The notes: generated by a model from the letters alone, not told the origin. A stretch of 64,000 nt of DNA from Pseudomonadota bacterium (GCA_024228935.1 JAAESX010000192.1:40793-104792), one strand, 5' to 3'; positions 25,270-36,700 are shown, numbered from the stretch's first letter. Numbers and translations: made by a program.

Positions 25270-26772
25270 CTACTTCGAGTAGACCAGGAACACGCTGGGG
25301 TCGAAGTTGGCGTCGGTGTTCCGAGCCGACTCCTCGCCGAACAGGGCCGTGTAGTCGAGCTCGTTGGCCTCGCCGAGCGTCACGGCCGAGGTGATGTCGA
25401 CCCGTACCGGCTCGACCCCCTGTCCAGGGCACCAGCCGGCGCGCCCATAGGTCCAGGTGCCCGCCTGGTTGGGCAGGACACCGGCCGTTCCCACCCGGTC
25501 GCGGCAGCCGTCGCGGGACCCAGCGTCGTCAAAGTCGGTCCGGAACTCGGTCCCGTTGACGTGGAAGGCGTGGCTCGACGCGCAGAACTCGGCGCAGCCC
25601 TCGGAGTCGCTGCCGTGCCCCGTGATCGCGTGCACGAGCTCGACGCGCGTGGCGTCAGCCGGGGGCGTGAAGGCGTGGTCCTGATGGGCGGCGACCCACT
25701 CGTCGGTCCAGAAGCTGTCGTTGTCCCACCAGACCTGGTTCGAGGCCAGCGGAGCCCGGTCGGTCCCGTCGCTCCAGAAGCGCAGGTCGACCGTGACGAG
25801 CTTCACCTGCCCGCCCGAGTACGTGAACGACGCCGGACCCTGGAGCCGGTCGAGGACCTGGGTCCCGTCCATCACCCAGCGACCGCCGCGCCAGTACCCG
25901 GTGACCAGCCGCGCCAGCTCGACGCAGTCCTCGCCGTCCTGGTCGCAGACGAAGAGCCAGTTGACCGTGTCCCAGGCCGGGCACGCGTCGTACCAGGGTC
26001 CGCCGCAGCCGAGCGTGATGTCGACGTCGACGCGGTTGTGACCGGCGGCCGCATCCGTGAGGTCCGTCGAGAACGCGCCCCACTCCTCGCTGCCGACCTC
26101 GACCCCGTCCCACAGGCGCAGGACCGTGGCGTCCCGCGCGACCAGGGTGTCCTCTCGGGCGGCCTCGAAGGCGTGCAGCGCGGCCTCGTCGCCCAGGTAC
26201 TCCCAGTTCGTGGTCTCCCAGCCCTCGTGCGGGTCCGCCAGGTACCCGACCTCGCGCAGCGCGCCCTCGCGGTCGACGCCGAACACGGGGTACTCGACGC
26301 CCGCCACGTACTCGCCATAGCTCCCATCGAGTCCGGCGGACCGGCCCGTCGCGATGTGGACCCGGTCGGCCCAGTGCGCCTGGTCCCCATCGTTCAGGTC
26401 GGACAGCGCCAGGTCGAGCATCTCGGCCAGGTCGTCCCGGTGGGCGTCGGCCCCGTCCGCGAAGAAGACGTACTCGACGTCGCGCGGGCCCTTCTTGAAG
26501 AGCTTCTTGGGGTCCTCGTCCATCAGCGTGGACAGGTACGAGCCCGACGGCGGGATGCCCAGGAACAGGAAGCTGTCGCACCCGGACCAGTGCTCGGACA
26601 GCGTCCAGTCGCCGGTGGTGGTGGCGACGGTCAGGTCCTCGCTCAGGAAGGGCCGACGGGTCGTGCCGTCCTCGCAGGGCTCGAGCTCTGGCGCCTGCGA
26701 GTCCATGGAGTCGCCCGGCTCGGGACCCGGCTCCGGATCGGGAGACGTGCACGCCAGCCAGACGAGGATCAA
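25270..26772 (-). CDS. PNGase F-like peptide:N-glycosidase lipoprotein
   Basis: PNGase F removes N-linked glycans from asparagine. This protein has about 500 residues; I choose TTG 26772 because it overlaps the upstream TGA (TTGA) and gives MILVWLA then Cys8. A Pro/Glu/Asp linker follows. The C-terminal half matches the PNGase F jelly-roll domains: KLVTVDLRFWSDG, LVHAITGHGSDSEGCAEFC with the SSHAFHVNGTEF continuation, and WCPGQGVEPVRVDITSA. Whether the catalytic Asp/Glu set is complete cannot be judged by eye. Its place between an ABC exporter and GDPD suggests a surface-modification operon. Confidence 0.8.
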   Translation of the reverse strand: MILVWLACTSPDPEPGPEPGDSMDSQAPELEPCEDGTTRRPFLSEDLTVATTTGDWTLSEHWSGCDSFLFLGIPPSGSYLSTLMDEDPKKLFKKGPRDVEYVFFADGADAHRDDLAEMLDLALSDLNDGDQAHWADRVHIATGRSAGLDGSYGEYVAGVEYPVFGVDREGALREVGYLADPHEGWETTNWEYLGDEAALHAFEAAREDTLVARDATVLRLWDGVEVGSEEWGAFSTDLTDAAAGHNRVDVDITLGCGGPWYDACPAWDTVNWLFVCDQDGEDCVELARLVTGYWRGGRWVMDGTQVLDRLQGPASFTYSGGQVKLVTVDLRFWSDGTDRAPLASNQVWWDNDSFWTDEWVAAHQDHAFTPPADATRVELVHAITGHGSDSEGCAEFCASSHAFHVNGTEFRTDFDDAGSRDGCRDRVGTAGVLPNQAGTWTYGRAGWCPGQGVEPVRVDITSAVTLGEANELDYTALFGEESARNTDANFDPSVFLVYSK

Positions 26773-29267
26773 CTCCGGTCCCTCGCCCAGGTCGCGATCC
26801 ACGTCACGACCAGGAACACGCCGGCGAAGGCTCCGAGCGCACCGATCAGCTCGGGCACCTCGAGCCCGATGTCATCGACGTCCGCCGGCTTCAAGCCCAG
26901 CTCGTACAGCGGCCCGGTGATGGGCTTCTTGTCCCACTTGCCGGGTATTCGCGACGGCTCCTCGAGGTGCGTCCCGACCTTCAGCATCAGGTCGAACGCG
27001 TACCGCTGCATCGTGACCCAGGTGATGGACTTCGGCAGCACCGTCATGTCTCGCAGCGAGACCATGATCGACGAGAAGCAGATGTTGGGGATCAGCAGCA
27101 GGGGGAGCGTGCCGACCGCCGCCTCGCTCGACGTGTAGAGCGCCGACAGCATCAGCCCGAGCGTCATGCCGACCAGGCCCGTCACGATCGACGCGCCCGA
27201 CAGCTCGATCAAGCTGTAGCCGTACTTCCCGAGGAACATCGACTGGTGGACGATGGCGGTGAAGGCGAAGCACTGGAGCGCGTTCAGCGCCCCGAGCACC
27301 AGCAGCTTGGACCCCAGGTAGGGGGTCACCCCGATGCCCACCTTCCGCTCGCGGCGCCAGATGGTGCGATCGATGATGAGCTCGCGCACGCCGATCGACA
27401 TGCCGAACCACAGGCACGACAGCGACAGCATGAACATCAGCCGTGTCGTCGGGACCGGGAAGACGAGCCAGATGAGCAGCGCCAGGACCGGCGGCTGGAT
27501 GCACAGGACCAGGAGCCCCGCCTTGTCGCGCAGCTTCGTCTTGGCGTAGCGCGCGGTCATCGTCAGCCACTGCGTCAGCGCCCCCGGCGGCTTCCGCTCC
27601 TCAGTCGGCTCGGGCGCCTTCTCCTCGGTCGCCAGCAGGTGCTCGCGGGTCGTGACGTACTTCTTGAAGTCGGCACTCTCGCGGAACTCGGCGGCCCACT
27701 CGGTGGGCTCCTTGCGGCCGAGGACGTCGAAGATGAGGTCGGGGCTCGCGACGCTGAAGAACCGGCAGGCCTCGCGCGGCGGCCCGAAGTAGCCGAGCCG
27801 TCCACCCGGCAGCATGACCAGCAGGTGGTCGACCAGCTCCATGATGGCGGGCGACAGGTCGTGCGTGACCAGGAAGACGATCCGCCCCTGGTCGGCGAGC
27901 TGCCGGACCTGGCGGGTGATGGACTGCGCGGACTTGGGGTCGAGGCCGCTGGTCGGCTCGTCGAGGAACAGCACCCGCGTCGTCCGGGTGAGCAGCTCCT
28001 GCCCCAGGTTCACGCGCTTGCGCTGACCGCCCGAGATGCCCCGCTTCAGGGCGTCGCCGATGCGCGAGTCCCGGATGTGCTCGATGTCGAGCTCGCGCAG
28101 GACGCGATCGACCTCGCCCTGGACGTCGCCCTTCTTGACGTCACCCGAGTACCGCAGGCGGCCCGAGTAGTAGAGCGACTCCTCGACCCGGAGCTCCGGG
28201 TGCACGAGGTCGTCCTGAGGCACCATCCCGACCGCCGAGGGGTCGTTCTCGAGGATGTGGTGGAAGTCTCGCCCGCCGAGCTCGACCTCGCCCGAGTCCG
28301 CCGGCGCGATGCCCGCGATGGCGTTGATGAGCGTGGTCTTGCCTGCCCCGGACGGGCCGACCAGCGCGACGAGCTCGCCCGAGAAGACGCTGAAGCTGAC
28401 CCCCTCGAGCAAGCAGATGTCGCCGATCTTGCGGTCCAGCTCCGAGACCGAGAGTGCGGTGAACGAGCGATGGCCGAACCCCTGGAGCACGTCGCCGGCG
28501 ACCCGTAGCTCCCACGGCCCGATGCGCACCACGCTGCTGTCGTTCAGTGGGCGCGAGTCGACCGGCTGTCCGTCGACCAGGACCGGCCGACCGCTGCGGG
28601 CGTCGACCACCCGCCATGTGTCCCCCGCGCGCACGAACGTGCAGTGGTGCCGGGCGACCTGCGGGTCCGAGAGCACGACGTCGTTGCCTGCGCTGCGCCC
28701 GACCGTGATCGAGTCGCCGGTCATGGGCCAGCTGATCTCGCCGGCCGCATGACGCGGGTCGTACCGCTGGAACAGCGCCGACAGAAGGACCCCGTCGACG
28801 CCCAGGGCCAAGGCCGCGGACTCCAGCCGGCGGGCCTCGTCCTCGTCGATCTCCCCATCGGCGACGGCGACGCGGAACAACGAGTCGAGCAGCATCAACG
28901 CGTCGGGGGCGCCGTACCGACCGGCGAACCCGGCCAGGTCGAGCTCGGCCTGCTGCTCGGCCCGGAGCCAGCCTCCGGCCTCGACGCCGAAGCGGTCGGT
29001 GAACGCGGAGACTTCGGCGTCCCCCAGCTCGGTCCGGTACTGCGGAGCCAACGCCAGCTCGAGCAGAACCGCCCGCACCTCGGGCGACAAGCCGGTCCGG
29101 GCAGCCAGGACCTCGTCCAGCGCCTTCTTCTCGGGCACGCCGACGTCCATGCCGCGCTGCCGCACGAGCAGCGTGGCGAAGTCCCCGGACAGTCGAACCA
29201 GCGCCGGGTCGAGGCTCTCGCCGCGAACGTCGAGCGCCTCCTCGAACGCCTCGTGAAGGCGCCCCAC
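26769..29267 (-). CDS. FHA-domain ABC transporter, half-size ABCG type
   Basis: An 832-residue fused ABC protein. An alpha-helical TerB-like N-terminal region (about 1-170) precedes an FHA domain (about 186-250, SITVGRSAGNDVVLSDPQVA), which binds phosphothreonine. The nucleotide-binding domain has Walker A GPSGAGKT (304-311), signature SGGQRKR, and Walker B VLFLDEP. A linker and about six membrane helices (from about 590) complete an ABCG/WHITE-type half transporter. It recalls mycobacterial Rv1747, which is controlled by Ser/Thr kinases through its FHA domains. GTG start 4 bases after the preceding stop. Likely an exporter of lipid or glycolipid. Confidence 0.9.
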   Translation of the reverse strand: MGRLHEAFEEALDVRGESLDPALVRLSGDFATLLVRQRGMDVGVPEKKALDEVLAARTGLSPEVRAVLLELALAPQYRTELGDAEVSAFTDRFGVEAGGWLRAEQQAELDLAGFAGRYGAPDALMLLDSLFRVAVADGEIDEDEARRLESAALALGVDGVLLSALFQRYDPRHAAGEISWPMTGDSITVGRSAGNDVVLSDPQVARHHCTFVRAGDTWRVVDARSGRPVLVDGQPVDSRPLNDSSVVRIGPWELRVAGDVLQGFGHRSFTALSVSELDRKIGDICLLEGVSFSVFSGELVALVGPSGAGKTTLINAIAGIAPADSGEVELGGRDFHHILENDPSAVGMVPQDDLVHPELRVEESLYYSGRLRYSGDVKKGDVQGEVDRVLRELDIEHIRDSRIGDALKRGISGGQRKRVNLGQELLTRTTRVLFLDEPTSGLDPKSAQSITRQVRQLADQGRIVFLVTHDLSPAIMELVDHLLVMLPGGRLGYFGPPREACRFFSVASPDLIFDVLGRKEPTEWAAEFRESADFKKYVTTREHLLATEEKAPEPTEERKPPGALTQWLTMTARYAKTKLRDKAGLLVLCIQPPVLALLIWLVFPVPTTRLMFMLSLSCLWFGMSIGVRELIIDRTIWRRERKVGIGVTPYLGSKLLVLGALNALQCFAFTAIVHQSMFLGKYGYSLIELSGASIVTGLVGMTLGLMLSALYTSSEAAVGTLPLLLIPNICFSSIMVSLRDMTVLPKSITWVTMQRYAFDLMLKVGTHLEEPSRIPGKWDKKPITGPLYELGLKPADVDDIGLEVPELIGALGAFAGVFLVVTWIATWARDRS

Positions 29268-29271
29268 CGGA

Positions 29272-29700
29272 CTACCGGTAGGTCACCGCCATGCCGACGC
29301 CGGCCGCGTCACCCTCACCCGCGAGCGAGGTGGCGTGGACGGCGACGAAGTACGTGTCGGTCGTGTCGGGCTTGAACGAGAGCTCCGGCTGACGGTCGTC
29401 GCTCGTGTCCTGCTGGACCACGTTGCCGTCGGCGTCGTGCAGGACGACGTCGATGTTCTTCCCGGCCCCGTCCGCGCAGGCGAGGATCTTGTACTCGTTC
29501 CCCGCGTAGAGCGTGACCAGGTAGATGCGGTACTCGCCCTGCTTGAGCGTCGCCGCGGTGGCGGTACGAACGGCCCAGCCGGACTCGTAGCCGTCCCAGA
29601 TCTTGGTGCGGAGACAGCTCTCGGCCTCGGCCTCATCGGCCTCGGCCGTGGGGATGAAGAGAGCCGTGGAGAGCGCGAGCGCTGCGATGGTGCGGAACAT
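29272..29700 (-). CDS. Small secreted protein with a PPC-like beta domain
   Basis: A 142-residue protein with a classic signal peptide (MFRTIAALALSTALFIPTAEA). The remainder has two cysteines and ends with ELSFKPDTTDTYFVAVHATS, similar to bacterial pre-peptidase C-terminal (PPC)-like beta domains. No catalytic motif is visible. It lies 8 bases after the preceding lipoprotein gene and 4 bases before the ABC gene, so it is in the same operon and could be a periplasmic partner of the transporter. Confidence 0.65.
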   Translation of the reverse strand: MFRTIAALALSTALFIPTAEADEAEAESCLRTKIWDGYESGWAVRTATAATLKQGEYRIYLVTLYAGNEYKILACADGAGKNIDVVLHDADGNVVQQDTSDDRQPELSFKPDTTDTYFVAVHATSLAGEGDAAGVGMAVTYR

Positions 29701-29708
29701 CCGGTCTC

Positions 29709-30566
29709 CTAGAGCAGGTCGAGGACGGCAGAGGTGCTGGACTGGATGGACTTGACGTCCTCCTCGCTCAGCGTCTCATGCGAGCAGACCTCGGCCAGCG
29801 TCGCCAGCGTCGTCTCGAGCTGCGCGATGACCTCACTCGGGGCCTTGTCCTGCCCCTCGGTCTTCACGTAGGCCTGGAAGTACTCGACGACCGCGGGCTG
29901 CTTGAGCAGCGTCGTCGCGGACTCGTAGTTGCCGGCCTCGATCAGCGCGCTGGCGACCAGGTTGGCACCCTCGAGCCAGGAACCGGCCTGGATGAGCGGA
30001 ACGGCGCGGTCGCCGGCCTCGTACTCGATCTCGGGGATGATCGCGCCCGAGAGCTCGTCGAGCTCCTTGACCAGGTCGTCGCGGCTGACGGCGTCGTTCT
30101 GGATGCGGTTGTCCAGGTCGTCGATGGTCAGGCCGATGTCGTCGCCGGCACCGAGCTCGCCCATGCCCTGCTTGATGGCGGCCAGGTGGCTGCCCAGCGC
30201 GGCGTTGTCCGCCGACTTCACCGTGAGGAGCAGGTCGGCGAGGATGACGCCCGTGCGGACCGCGACCTGGTCCTTGTTGGGCACGTCCATCTTCAGCGAG
30301 CGATCCGGGACCTTGTCGGCCAGCTTGGCGGAGATGCCCGCGGCGTCGAGCGCCTTCTGCATCTCGGCGGGGCTGGGGACCAGCGCGGTGTTCTCCGCCT
30401 TGGCCTTCAGCTCCTCCATCGAGATCTCGGTGCGAACCGGGTTCTCAGCGGGCGGCGCGACGTCGACGGCGGGATCTTCCGGCGTGGTCTCGGGCGGCTT
30501 CTCGCCCCCGGTGCACGCGACGAGCGCGGCGGCCAGGAACAACGGGGTGGTCCACTTCAGCGACAT
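29709..30566 (-). CDS. Lipoprotein of unknown function, first gene of the ABC operon
   Basis: A 285-residue predicted lipoprotein with a conventional signal peptide (MSLKWTTPLFLAAALVA then Cys18) and a strong AGGAGG ribosome site. A Pro/Glu-rich linker is followed by a mostly alpha-helical domain (helices near 55-90, 110-150 and 190-280) with no family I recognise. It leads the tightly packed minus-strand run that continues with 29272, 26769, 25270, 24457 and 23589. Confidence 0.65.
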   Translation of the reverse strand: MSLKWTTPLFLAAALVACTGGEKPPETTPEDPAVDVAPPAENPVRTEISMEELKAKAENTALVPSPAEMQKALDAAGISAKLADKVPDRSLKMDVPNKDQVAVRTGVILADLLLTVKSADNAALGSHLAAIKQGMGELGAGDDIGLTIDDLDNRIQNDAVSRDDLVKELDELSGAIIPEIEYEAGDRAVPLIQAGSWLEGANLVASALIEAGNYESATTLLKQPAVVEYFQAYVKTEGQDKAPSEVIAQLETTLATLAEVCSHETLSEEDVKSIQSSTSAVLDLL

Positions 30567-30648
30567 CGGAGCGTCCTCCTGGGGCACAACGGTCCCCAAT
30601 GGTGCGGAAGCCTATGCCCCGGGCCCCTGACGGTGCAAGTCAGCGCCA

Positions 30649-30687
30649 TGAAAAGCCAAACCCCCGCCCGCGGATGCGGACGGGGGC
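30649..30687 (-). terminator. Intrinsic terminator
   Basis: On the minus strand CCCCCGTCCGC-N4-GCGGGCGGGGG forms an 11-bp GC stem with one mismatch, followed by TTTGGCTTTT. It lies just after the stop of the gene at 30723-31652 and separates it from the next operon. Confidence 0.7.
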
Positions 30688-30722
30688 TCCAGACCGGAAC
30701 GGCCAGGGTGGCTCCAGCGCGA

Positions 30723-31652
30723 CTACTCCTCGTCGAAGCTGGCCTCGCTGAAGGCGCAGAGGCCGGCGTCGCCCGTCTCCTCGCCCGTCCAGCTGTTGGT
30801 GTTGTAGACGGGGTCGAAGGAGCCGTCCCAGCACTCGCTCTCGAAGAAGGCGACCTCGCCCAGGCTGCCGCCGGTGAGCACGGCGTCCGCCCGGCCAGCG
30901 CCCTCAGCGGTCCACCGGCTGCGCACGACGTGGATCTCGTCGTCGCCGTTGGCGTCCAGGTCGGCGAGCCAGCCCAGGTCCATCGAGCCTTCGCCGTCGT
31001 GGATCTGGTCGTACTCGTAGGCGGCGTCGATCTCCTGGCCGCCGTCGCTGAAGCCCTGGAAGATCGCGGCGGCCGTGACGCCAGCCTCGTCGAGGTCGTA
31101 CTCGCTCACGAACACGCCGGTCGTGCCGACGTTGGGGTTCAGCGTGTTCAGCATGTCGAAGTCGATGGCGAACGTGCCGCTGTGGATGTCCCGGGTGCTG
31201 CCCGCGTCGACGATGCCCGCGATCACCGGCACGTACTCGGCGTCGTCGGCGCCCTTCGGCTTCTGGATGAACGTCCAGGTCCAGTCGGCGTCAGCGCTCG
31301 GGTGCTCGACCACCAGCGCGGTCTCGACCGGGTCCAGCGCGTCGCTGTAGGGGCCCCAGGTGGCGACCGTCTCGTCCTCGTTGATCTCGGCGGGCGGGTA
31401 CTGCGTGACGTGGTCGACGAGCACCAGCGGGAGCGCGATCATCACGTTGACGTCCCGCGTCACCTTGGCGGTGAACAGGTAGTAGTCGGACCAGACGCCG
31501 TCCTCGGCGTCCTTCGCGTTCTCGGCGCTGACGGGCATGTTCACGTAGATGCGCTCGTCGGGCAGGACCTCGGTGAGCTCGGAGCCGGGACCACCCGCGG
31601 TACAGGCGGTGAGCGTGCTGGCGACGAGGGCGAGAAGGGCGGCGTTCTTCAT
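30723..31652 (-). CDS. Lipoprotein of unknown function
   Basis: A 309-residue predicted lipoprotein with a conventional signal (MKNAALLALVASTLTA then Cys17) and GGAG ribosome site. The body is acidic and beta-rich (VWSDYYLFTAKVTRDVNVMI; LGWLADLDANGDDEIHVVRS), the latter segment resembling a single calcium-binding loop. I recognise no family. It is monocistronic: a terminator follows and a divergent gene precedes it. Confidence 0.6.
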   Translation of the reverse strand: MKNAALLALVASTLTACTAGGPGSELTEVLPDERIYVNMPVSAENAKDAEDGVWSDYYLFTAKVTRDVNVMIALPLVLVDHVTQYPPAEINEDETVATWGPYSDALDPVETALVVEHPSADADWTWTFIQKPKGADDAEYVPVIAGIVDAGSTRDIHSGTFAIDFDMLNTLNPNVGTTGVFVSEYDLDEAGVTAAAIFQGFSDGGQEIDAAYEYDQIHDGEGSMDLGWLADLDANGDDEIHVVRSRWTAEGAGRADAVLTGGSLGEVAFFESECWDGSFDPVYNTNSWTGEETGDAGLCAFSEASFDEE

Positions 31653-31689
31653 GGGGGAGCTCCGAGGGGGGGTTCGCATCGTCTGACCC

Positions 31690-31722
31690 GGCGGGTCGCG
31701 CCACCCGAAAAGATTTTTTCCC
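31690..31722. promoter_or_regulatory. AT-rich patch in a divergent intergenic region
   Basis: A 5-bp stem (CGGGT-N6-ACCCG) is followed by AAAAGATTTTTT, very unusual in this GC-rich sequence. It sits between divergent genes starting at 31652 and 31759 and could be a shared promoter or upstream element. Confidence 0.25.
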
Positions 31723-31758
31723 CGGGGCGAGGTAGACCCCCTCCGTTGGAGGTTTCCA

Positions 31759-32237
<479 letters not shown>

Positions 32238-32241
<4 letters not shown>

Positions 32242-33629
32242 TCGCGCTCGCACTCATCCTCGCTTGCGGCGGCTGGAAGCAGAACGTCAAGGAAGGCGAC
32301 GACTGGATGTCCCGGGACAACCCCGGCGCGGCCGCTCGCGCGTACAACAAGGCGATCGACGCCCGACCGGACGATCCGGCGCTCCGACTGAAGATGGCCG
32401 AGGCCCTCGTCGTCGACGGCGAGTACGAGAGAAGCCTGGAGCACTCGGCCCTGGCCCTCGAGGCCGAGCTCCCCAGCGCTGGCCTCGTCCGCGCGAGCGC
32501 CCTGCTCAACCTCGGCCGGGCCGACGAGTCCCTCGAGCTGCTGAAGCGCGAGGCCGTGGGCACCGCGGACCCCGAGGTCCAGCGGCTGATGGCCGAGGCC
32601 GAGATCATGCGTGGCGACCTGACCGCCGCCGGTCACTGGCTGCGCGAGGCGACGCGCGAGTCGGGCGATCCGCGCGCGCTCGCCGCCCAGGCCTACGTGG
32701 CCGCCCGCCTGGGCGACACCGAGTCCATCGGGACGCTGATGCCGCTCGCCCGAAGCTGGTACGAGCCTTCCCCCTCCGCCTGCGCCGACCTGGGCGCGGC
32801 CTGGCTCGCCGCTGGACAGACCGGGGGCGCCAACGCCGCCGCCGAGCTCGTCATGGCCGTGGACCCGGGAGCCCGCCAGACCGGGGGACTGCACGACCGA
32901 TGGCGCGACGAGGCCCGCCGGGCCGCCGGGACCGCGAACTGGGAAGGCGCACTCCGCTCGGGCCTGCGTGCCCTGACGCTCGACCGCGACGACGGCGAGC
33001 TGACCTGGGCGGTCGCGACCTGGTACGCCTCGCTGGGCGACTGGCAGGCTGCGACGACCTGGGCCGAGAACGCGCTGACGCTGGAGCCCTACCGGGCGCC
33101 CGAGCAGAGCGGGAGCGTGGCCGCGGCCGCGTCCGCCGCCGAGTCGACGCTGACCCCGGAGGCGCGGGCGCAGGCTCGTCGCGAGATCGCGACGCTCCTG
33201 GTCCAGGGCTACCGGTCGCTCGGAGACCCCGCCGGCGAGCTTCGCGCCCACGAGATCCTGATCGCATCCGGCGCCAGCGGGAACGACGTCCTGCTTCGGA
33301 TGGCCGAGCTGCTGATCGACCAGCGCCGCCCGGACGAGGCCATGCGCGTCGCGATGGAGGCCCATCGCCGTGGCGCCCCGGGAGCGGCGCGCCTCGCGGC
33401 CATCGCCTTCCGCGACGATGGGGACCTGGAGAACGCGGTCGGCTGGGCTGCCGAGGCCTGGTCCGCGGCCCCCGGGGACCCGGATGTCGCCCTGCTCCTC
33501 GCGGACATGCACAGCGAAGAGCGGCGCTACGACGAAGCCCTGCAGGTCCTGCAGATGGCGATCGGGCTGACCCCCGACAACCGCGCGCTACAAAAGGCTC
33601 GCCGCGAGATCGTGGAGCGCGCGAACTGA
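32238..33629 (+). CDS. TPR-repeat lipoprotein
   Basis: A 463-residue predicted lipoprotein (GTG start; MIALALILA then Cys10). Nearly all of it is made of tetratricopeptide-like helix pairs, for example NPGAAARAYNKAIDARPDDP near the N-terminus and EERRYDEALQVLQMAIGLTP at the end. TPR proteins act as scaffolds; outer-membrane assembly, type IV pilus and gliding systems all use such lipoproteins. It is translationally coupled to the preceding small protein. Confidence 0.75.
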
Positions 33630-33652
33630 CATGTGTGAGCGGAGACGTTTCC

Positions 33653-33686
33653 TTGACAACGAGGAGGCCCCGCCACGACAGAATAC
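33653..33686 (+). promoter_or_regulatory. Possible sigma-70 promoter
   Basis: TTGACA at 33653-33658 is a perfect -35 upstream of the large gene at 33732. The best -10-like hexamer (AGAATA near 33680) is spaced too far (about 21 bases), so the assignment is weak. Confidence 0.3.
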
Positions 33687-33731
33687 GCCCCTTTTCACCG
33701 GGTAGAGACACCCGGATCGCTGGAGTACAAG

Positions 33732-36700
33732 ATGACCTCGCGGACGCTGCTGCTCGCCCTTCTCTCCGCCCCGGTGGCCGTCGCATCGATGACGGTCTCC
33801 CCGGACGCCCACGCACAGGACGTGTTTGCCGCGCCCGGCCACTTCCAGCTCCTGGGGGCGGACACCGTCACCGGTGATGGTGTGACCCCGGTCACGCTGC
33901 ACGTCGTCGCCCTCGGGACCGACGGCAACGGGATGGAAGGCCTCAAGGGCAAGGTCACCGCCTCGGGCGGCACGGCCACGGACCTCGTGAGCAAGGGCGA
34001 GGGCGTCTACGAGTTCACGTTCACCCCGCCGGCCGTCAGCGCCGCGACGGACGTCAGCTTCACGCTGAAGGGCAAGACGGCCGACAAGGCCAGCGTGTCC
34101 AAGTCCTGGACTCTCGGTGTCGCCCCGGCCGCCCCGGCGAGCGTGGCCGTCTCGGCGAACCCCGCCGAGCTCATCCTCGGCCAGGACAAGGACACGAGCC
34201 TGTCCATCCAGCTGCTGGACAGCGCGGGCGCCCCCGCCGCTGACGGAGCGGTCCTCCAGGCGCACGCCTCGAGCGGCACCGTCGAGTCCCTCACCTACCT
34301 GGGCAACGGCAACTTCACCGCGCGCTACACCGCGAAGTCGGTCAAGTACCCCCACCTCGACATCGTCACGCTCATCGACGAGCGCGATCCGGACAAGGTC
34401 TACGGCGTCTTCGTCGTGAAGCTCACGGGCAAGACGGACTTCCCGGTCAACGCCGCGCCCAACAGCACGGTCATCCTCAAGGTCGGCGGCCGGGACTTCG
34501 GCCCCTACCAGACCGACACCACCGGCTCGGTCCGCGTGCCGATCATGGTGCCCCCCGGCAGCGGCAACGCCAGCCAGGTCACCGTCACCGCCGGCGTGAC
34601 CACCGAAGACGCGCTCGACCTCAAGATCCCCGAGACGCGCCGCATCGCTCTGTTCCCCGCCGGCTCGACGGTCGCGGGCGACAGCTCGCAGCCCGTCACG
34701 CTCCGCGCCGCCGTCCGCACGCCCACCGGCGAGGAGGATGGCTCCGCCAAGGTCACGTTCACCGCGGCCAAGGGCACGGTGGGGGCAGCCAAGCACGTCG
34801 GTGGCGGCGTCTACGAGGCCACCTGGAGCCCGCCGGACCTGACCTCGGCCGAGGACATCGAGGTCGGTGTCTCCATCGACGGAGAGCCCGGCGTCCAGTC
34901 CGACAAGCTCGCGCTGAGCGCCGCCCCGGCCCCCGCGGGCTCGATCGCGCTGACCGCCGAGCCGGCCGAGCTCGCCACGGGCGCGACCGGCTTCAGCATC
35001 TACACCAAGGTCACCGGCTCGAGCGGCAAGGGCCTGGACGGACGCGAGGTCATCTACCTGACCAGCGGCGCCAAGGTGAAGGAGACGAAGGACCTGAAGA
35101 GCGGCGACTACCGCACGACCTTCTCGACCACGACCGCCGAGGGTGTGGCCGTCACGGCCATGGCGCCCGGCGCCGTCAGCGGCGCGCCGCTGGACCGCAT
35201 CATCCTGCTCCCCGACACCGAGCGGATCGCCAACGACGGCCGCACGCTCGCCAGCGTCGTGGTCCTGTCCGTCGACCGCAGCGGCTACCCGGTGGCCAAC
35301 GTCAGCGCGAACCTGAAGCTCTCGGGCGACGGCAAGCTGGCCAAGACGGTCACCACCGACGAGAACGGCGCCGCCCGCGTCTACTACACGGCCGGCACCA
35401 ACCCCGGCATCAACGTCCTCACCGCGACGAGCGGCGACGTGACGGGCACCGCCTCGATCGCCCAGATCCCTGCAGACGCCGCGGCCGGTCTCGACCTGCC
35501 GAACAGCGGCGACGCCGCCACGCGCGCAGCCAACGACCGGTTCGCCGGCGCGGTCTCGACCGTCGTCATCGGACGCGAGGGCAGCACCGCCGTCGCCGCG
35601 GCCGACGCCGCAGAGATGAGCGGCGCGGTCGGCGCGCTCGAGGCCCTGGGCCTGTCGGCCTCGCCCGCCGAGGTCGCCCCCGGCGGCAGCGTGAACGTCC
35701 TCATCAACGCCACCGACAGCAGCGGTCGTGGGGTCGCCGGCCAGGCGCTCAACGTCCTCGCCACCGGCGGCAAGATCTCCAGCGTCACCGACCACGGTGG
35801 CGGCTCCTACTCGGCCACGCTGACCGCGCCGAACGATGCCTCTGGGACGCTCATGGTCGTCGCGACCAGCGCGGACGGCGGCGTCTCGCAGGCGCTCTCG
35901 GTGACGGTCAACGCGCCGCTCTGGGGCACGGTCGAGACCGAGCCCACGGCGGTCGTCGAAGCCGACCCGGCCGAGACCACGCCCGTCGTCGAGCCGGCCG
36001 AGGTCGTCACCACGACCCCGCTCGTCGAGACCCCCAAGCCGCCCCGCGAGCCCGGCGACTTCCCGCTGATGCGTGCGCGCCTCGGCTTCGCCTACGGAAC
36101 CTACGCCTACCAGCAGGTGCCCGAGGAGGTCGAGAGCGTCCTCTGGCCGGACACCGTCCGCATGGGCTTCGGCGAGGACAGCGCTCCGGCCGGCGCCCCC
36201 GGCTTCGACGTCAACGTCCAGGGCTGGTCCCCCGACCTGGTCGGCGGACTCGGTGTCGGTGGTGAGTTCCAGGCCCGCACGCTCTTCTACAGCGTGCCGT
36301 GGCCCGGAACCGACGCCACCGTGCCGGACCAGGTCCCCCACGTGACCGCGCTGGCCAAGGCCCGCTACCGGTTCGAGGCGGGTGACAACCAGTTCCACGT
36401 CGGCGCGAAGGGCGGCTACTACTACTCCGACTTCATCACCTACCAGACGGGCGAGCAGGAAGGCTTCCTCGACTACAACAGCCTGGCGCTCCACGCCTGG
36501 GCCGTCGGTGGTGAGATCGGCGCCGAGTTCGGCGACATCGCCCACGTCCGGGCGGACATCGTCCAGGGCTTCTACGGCACCAGCGCCTACTCCACGAACG
36601 TCGCGTTCGACGTCGGCGTCTCGCCGTTCCCCGACGTCCCGGTCTTCCTGGGCGGCAGCTTCCAGCTGAGCCGTCGCAGCATCGAGGTCGTCGCCGCGGG

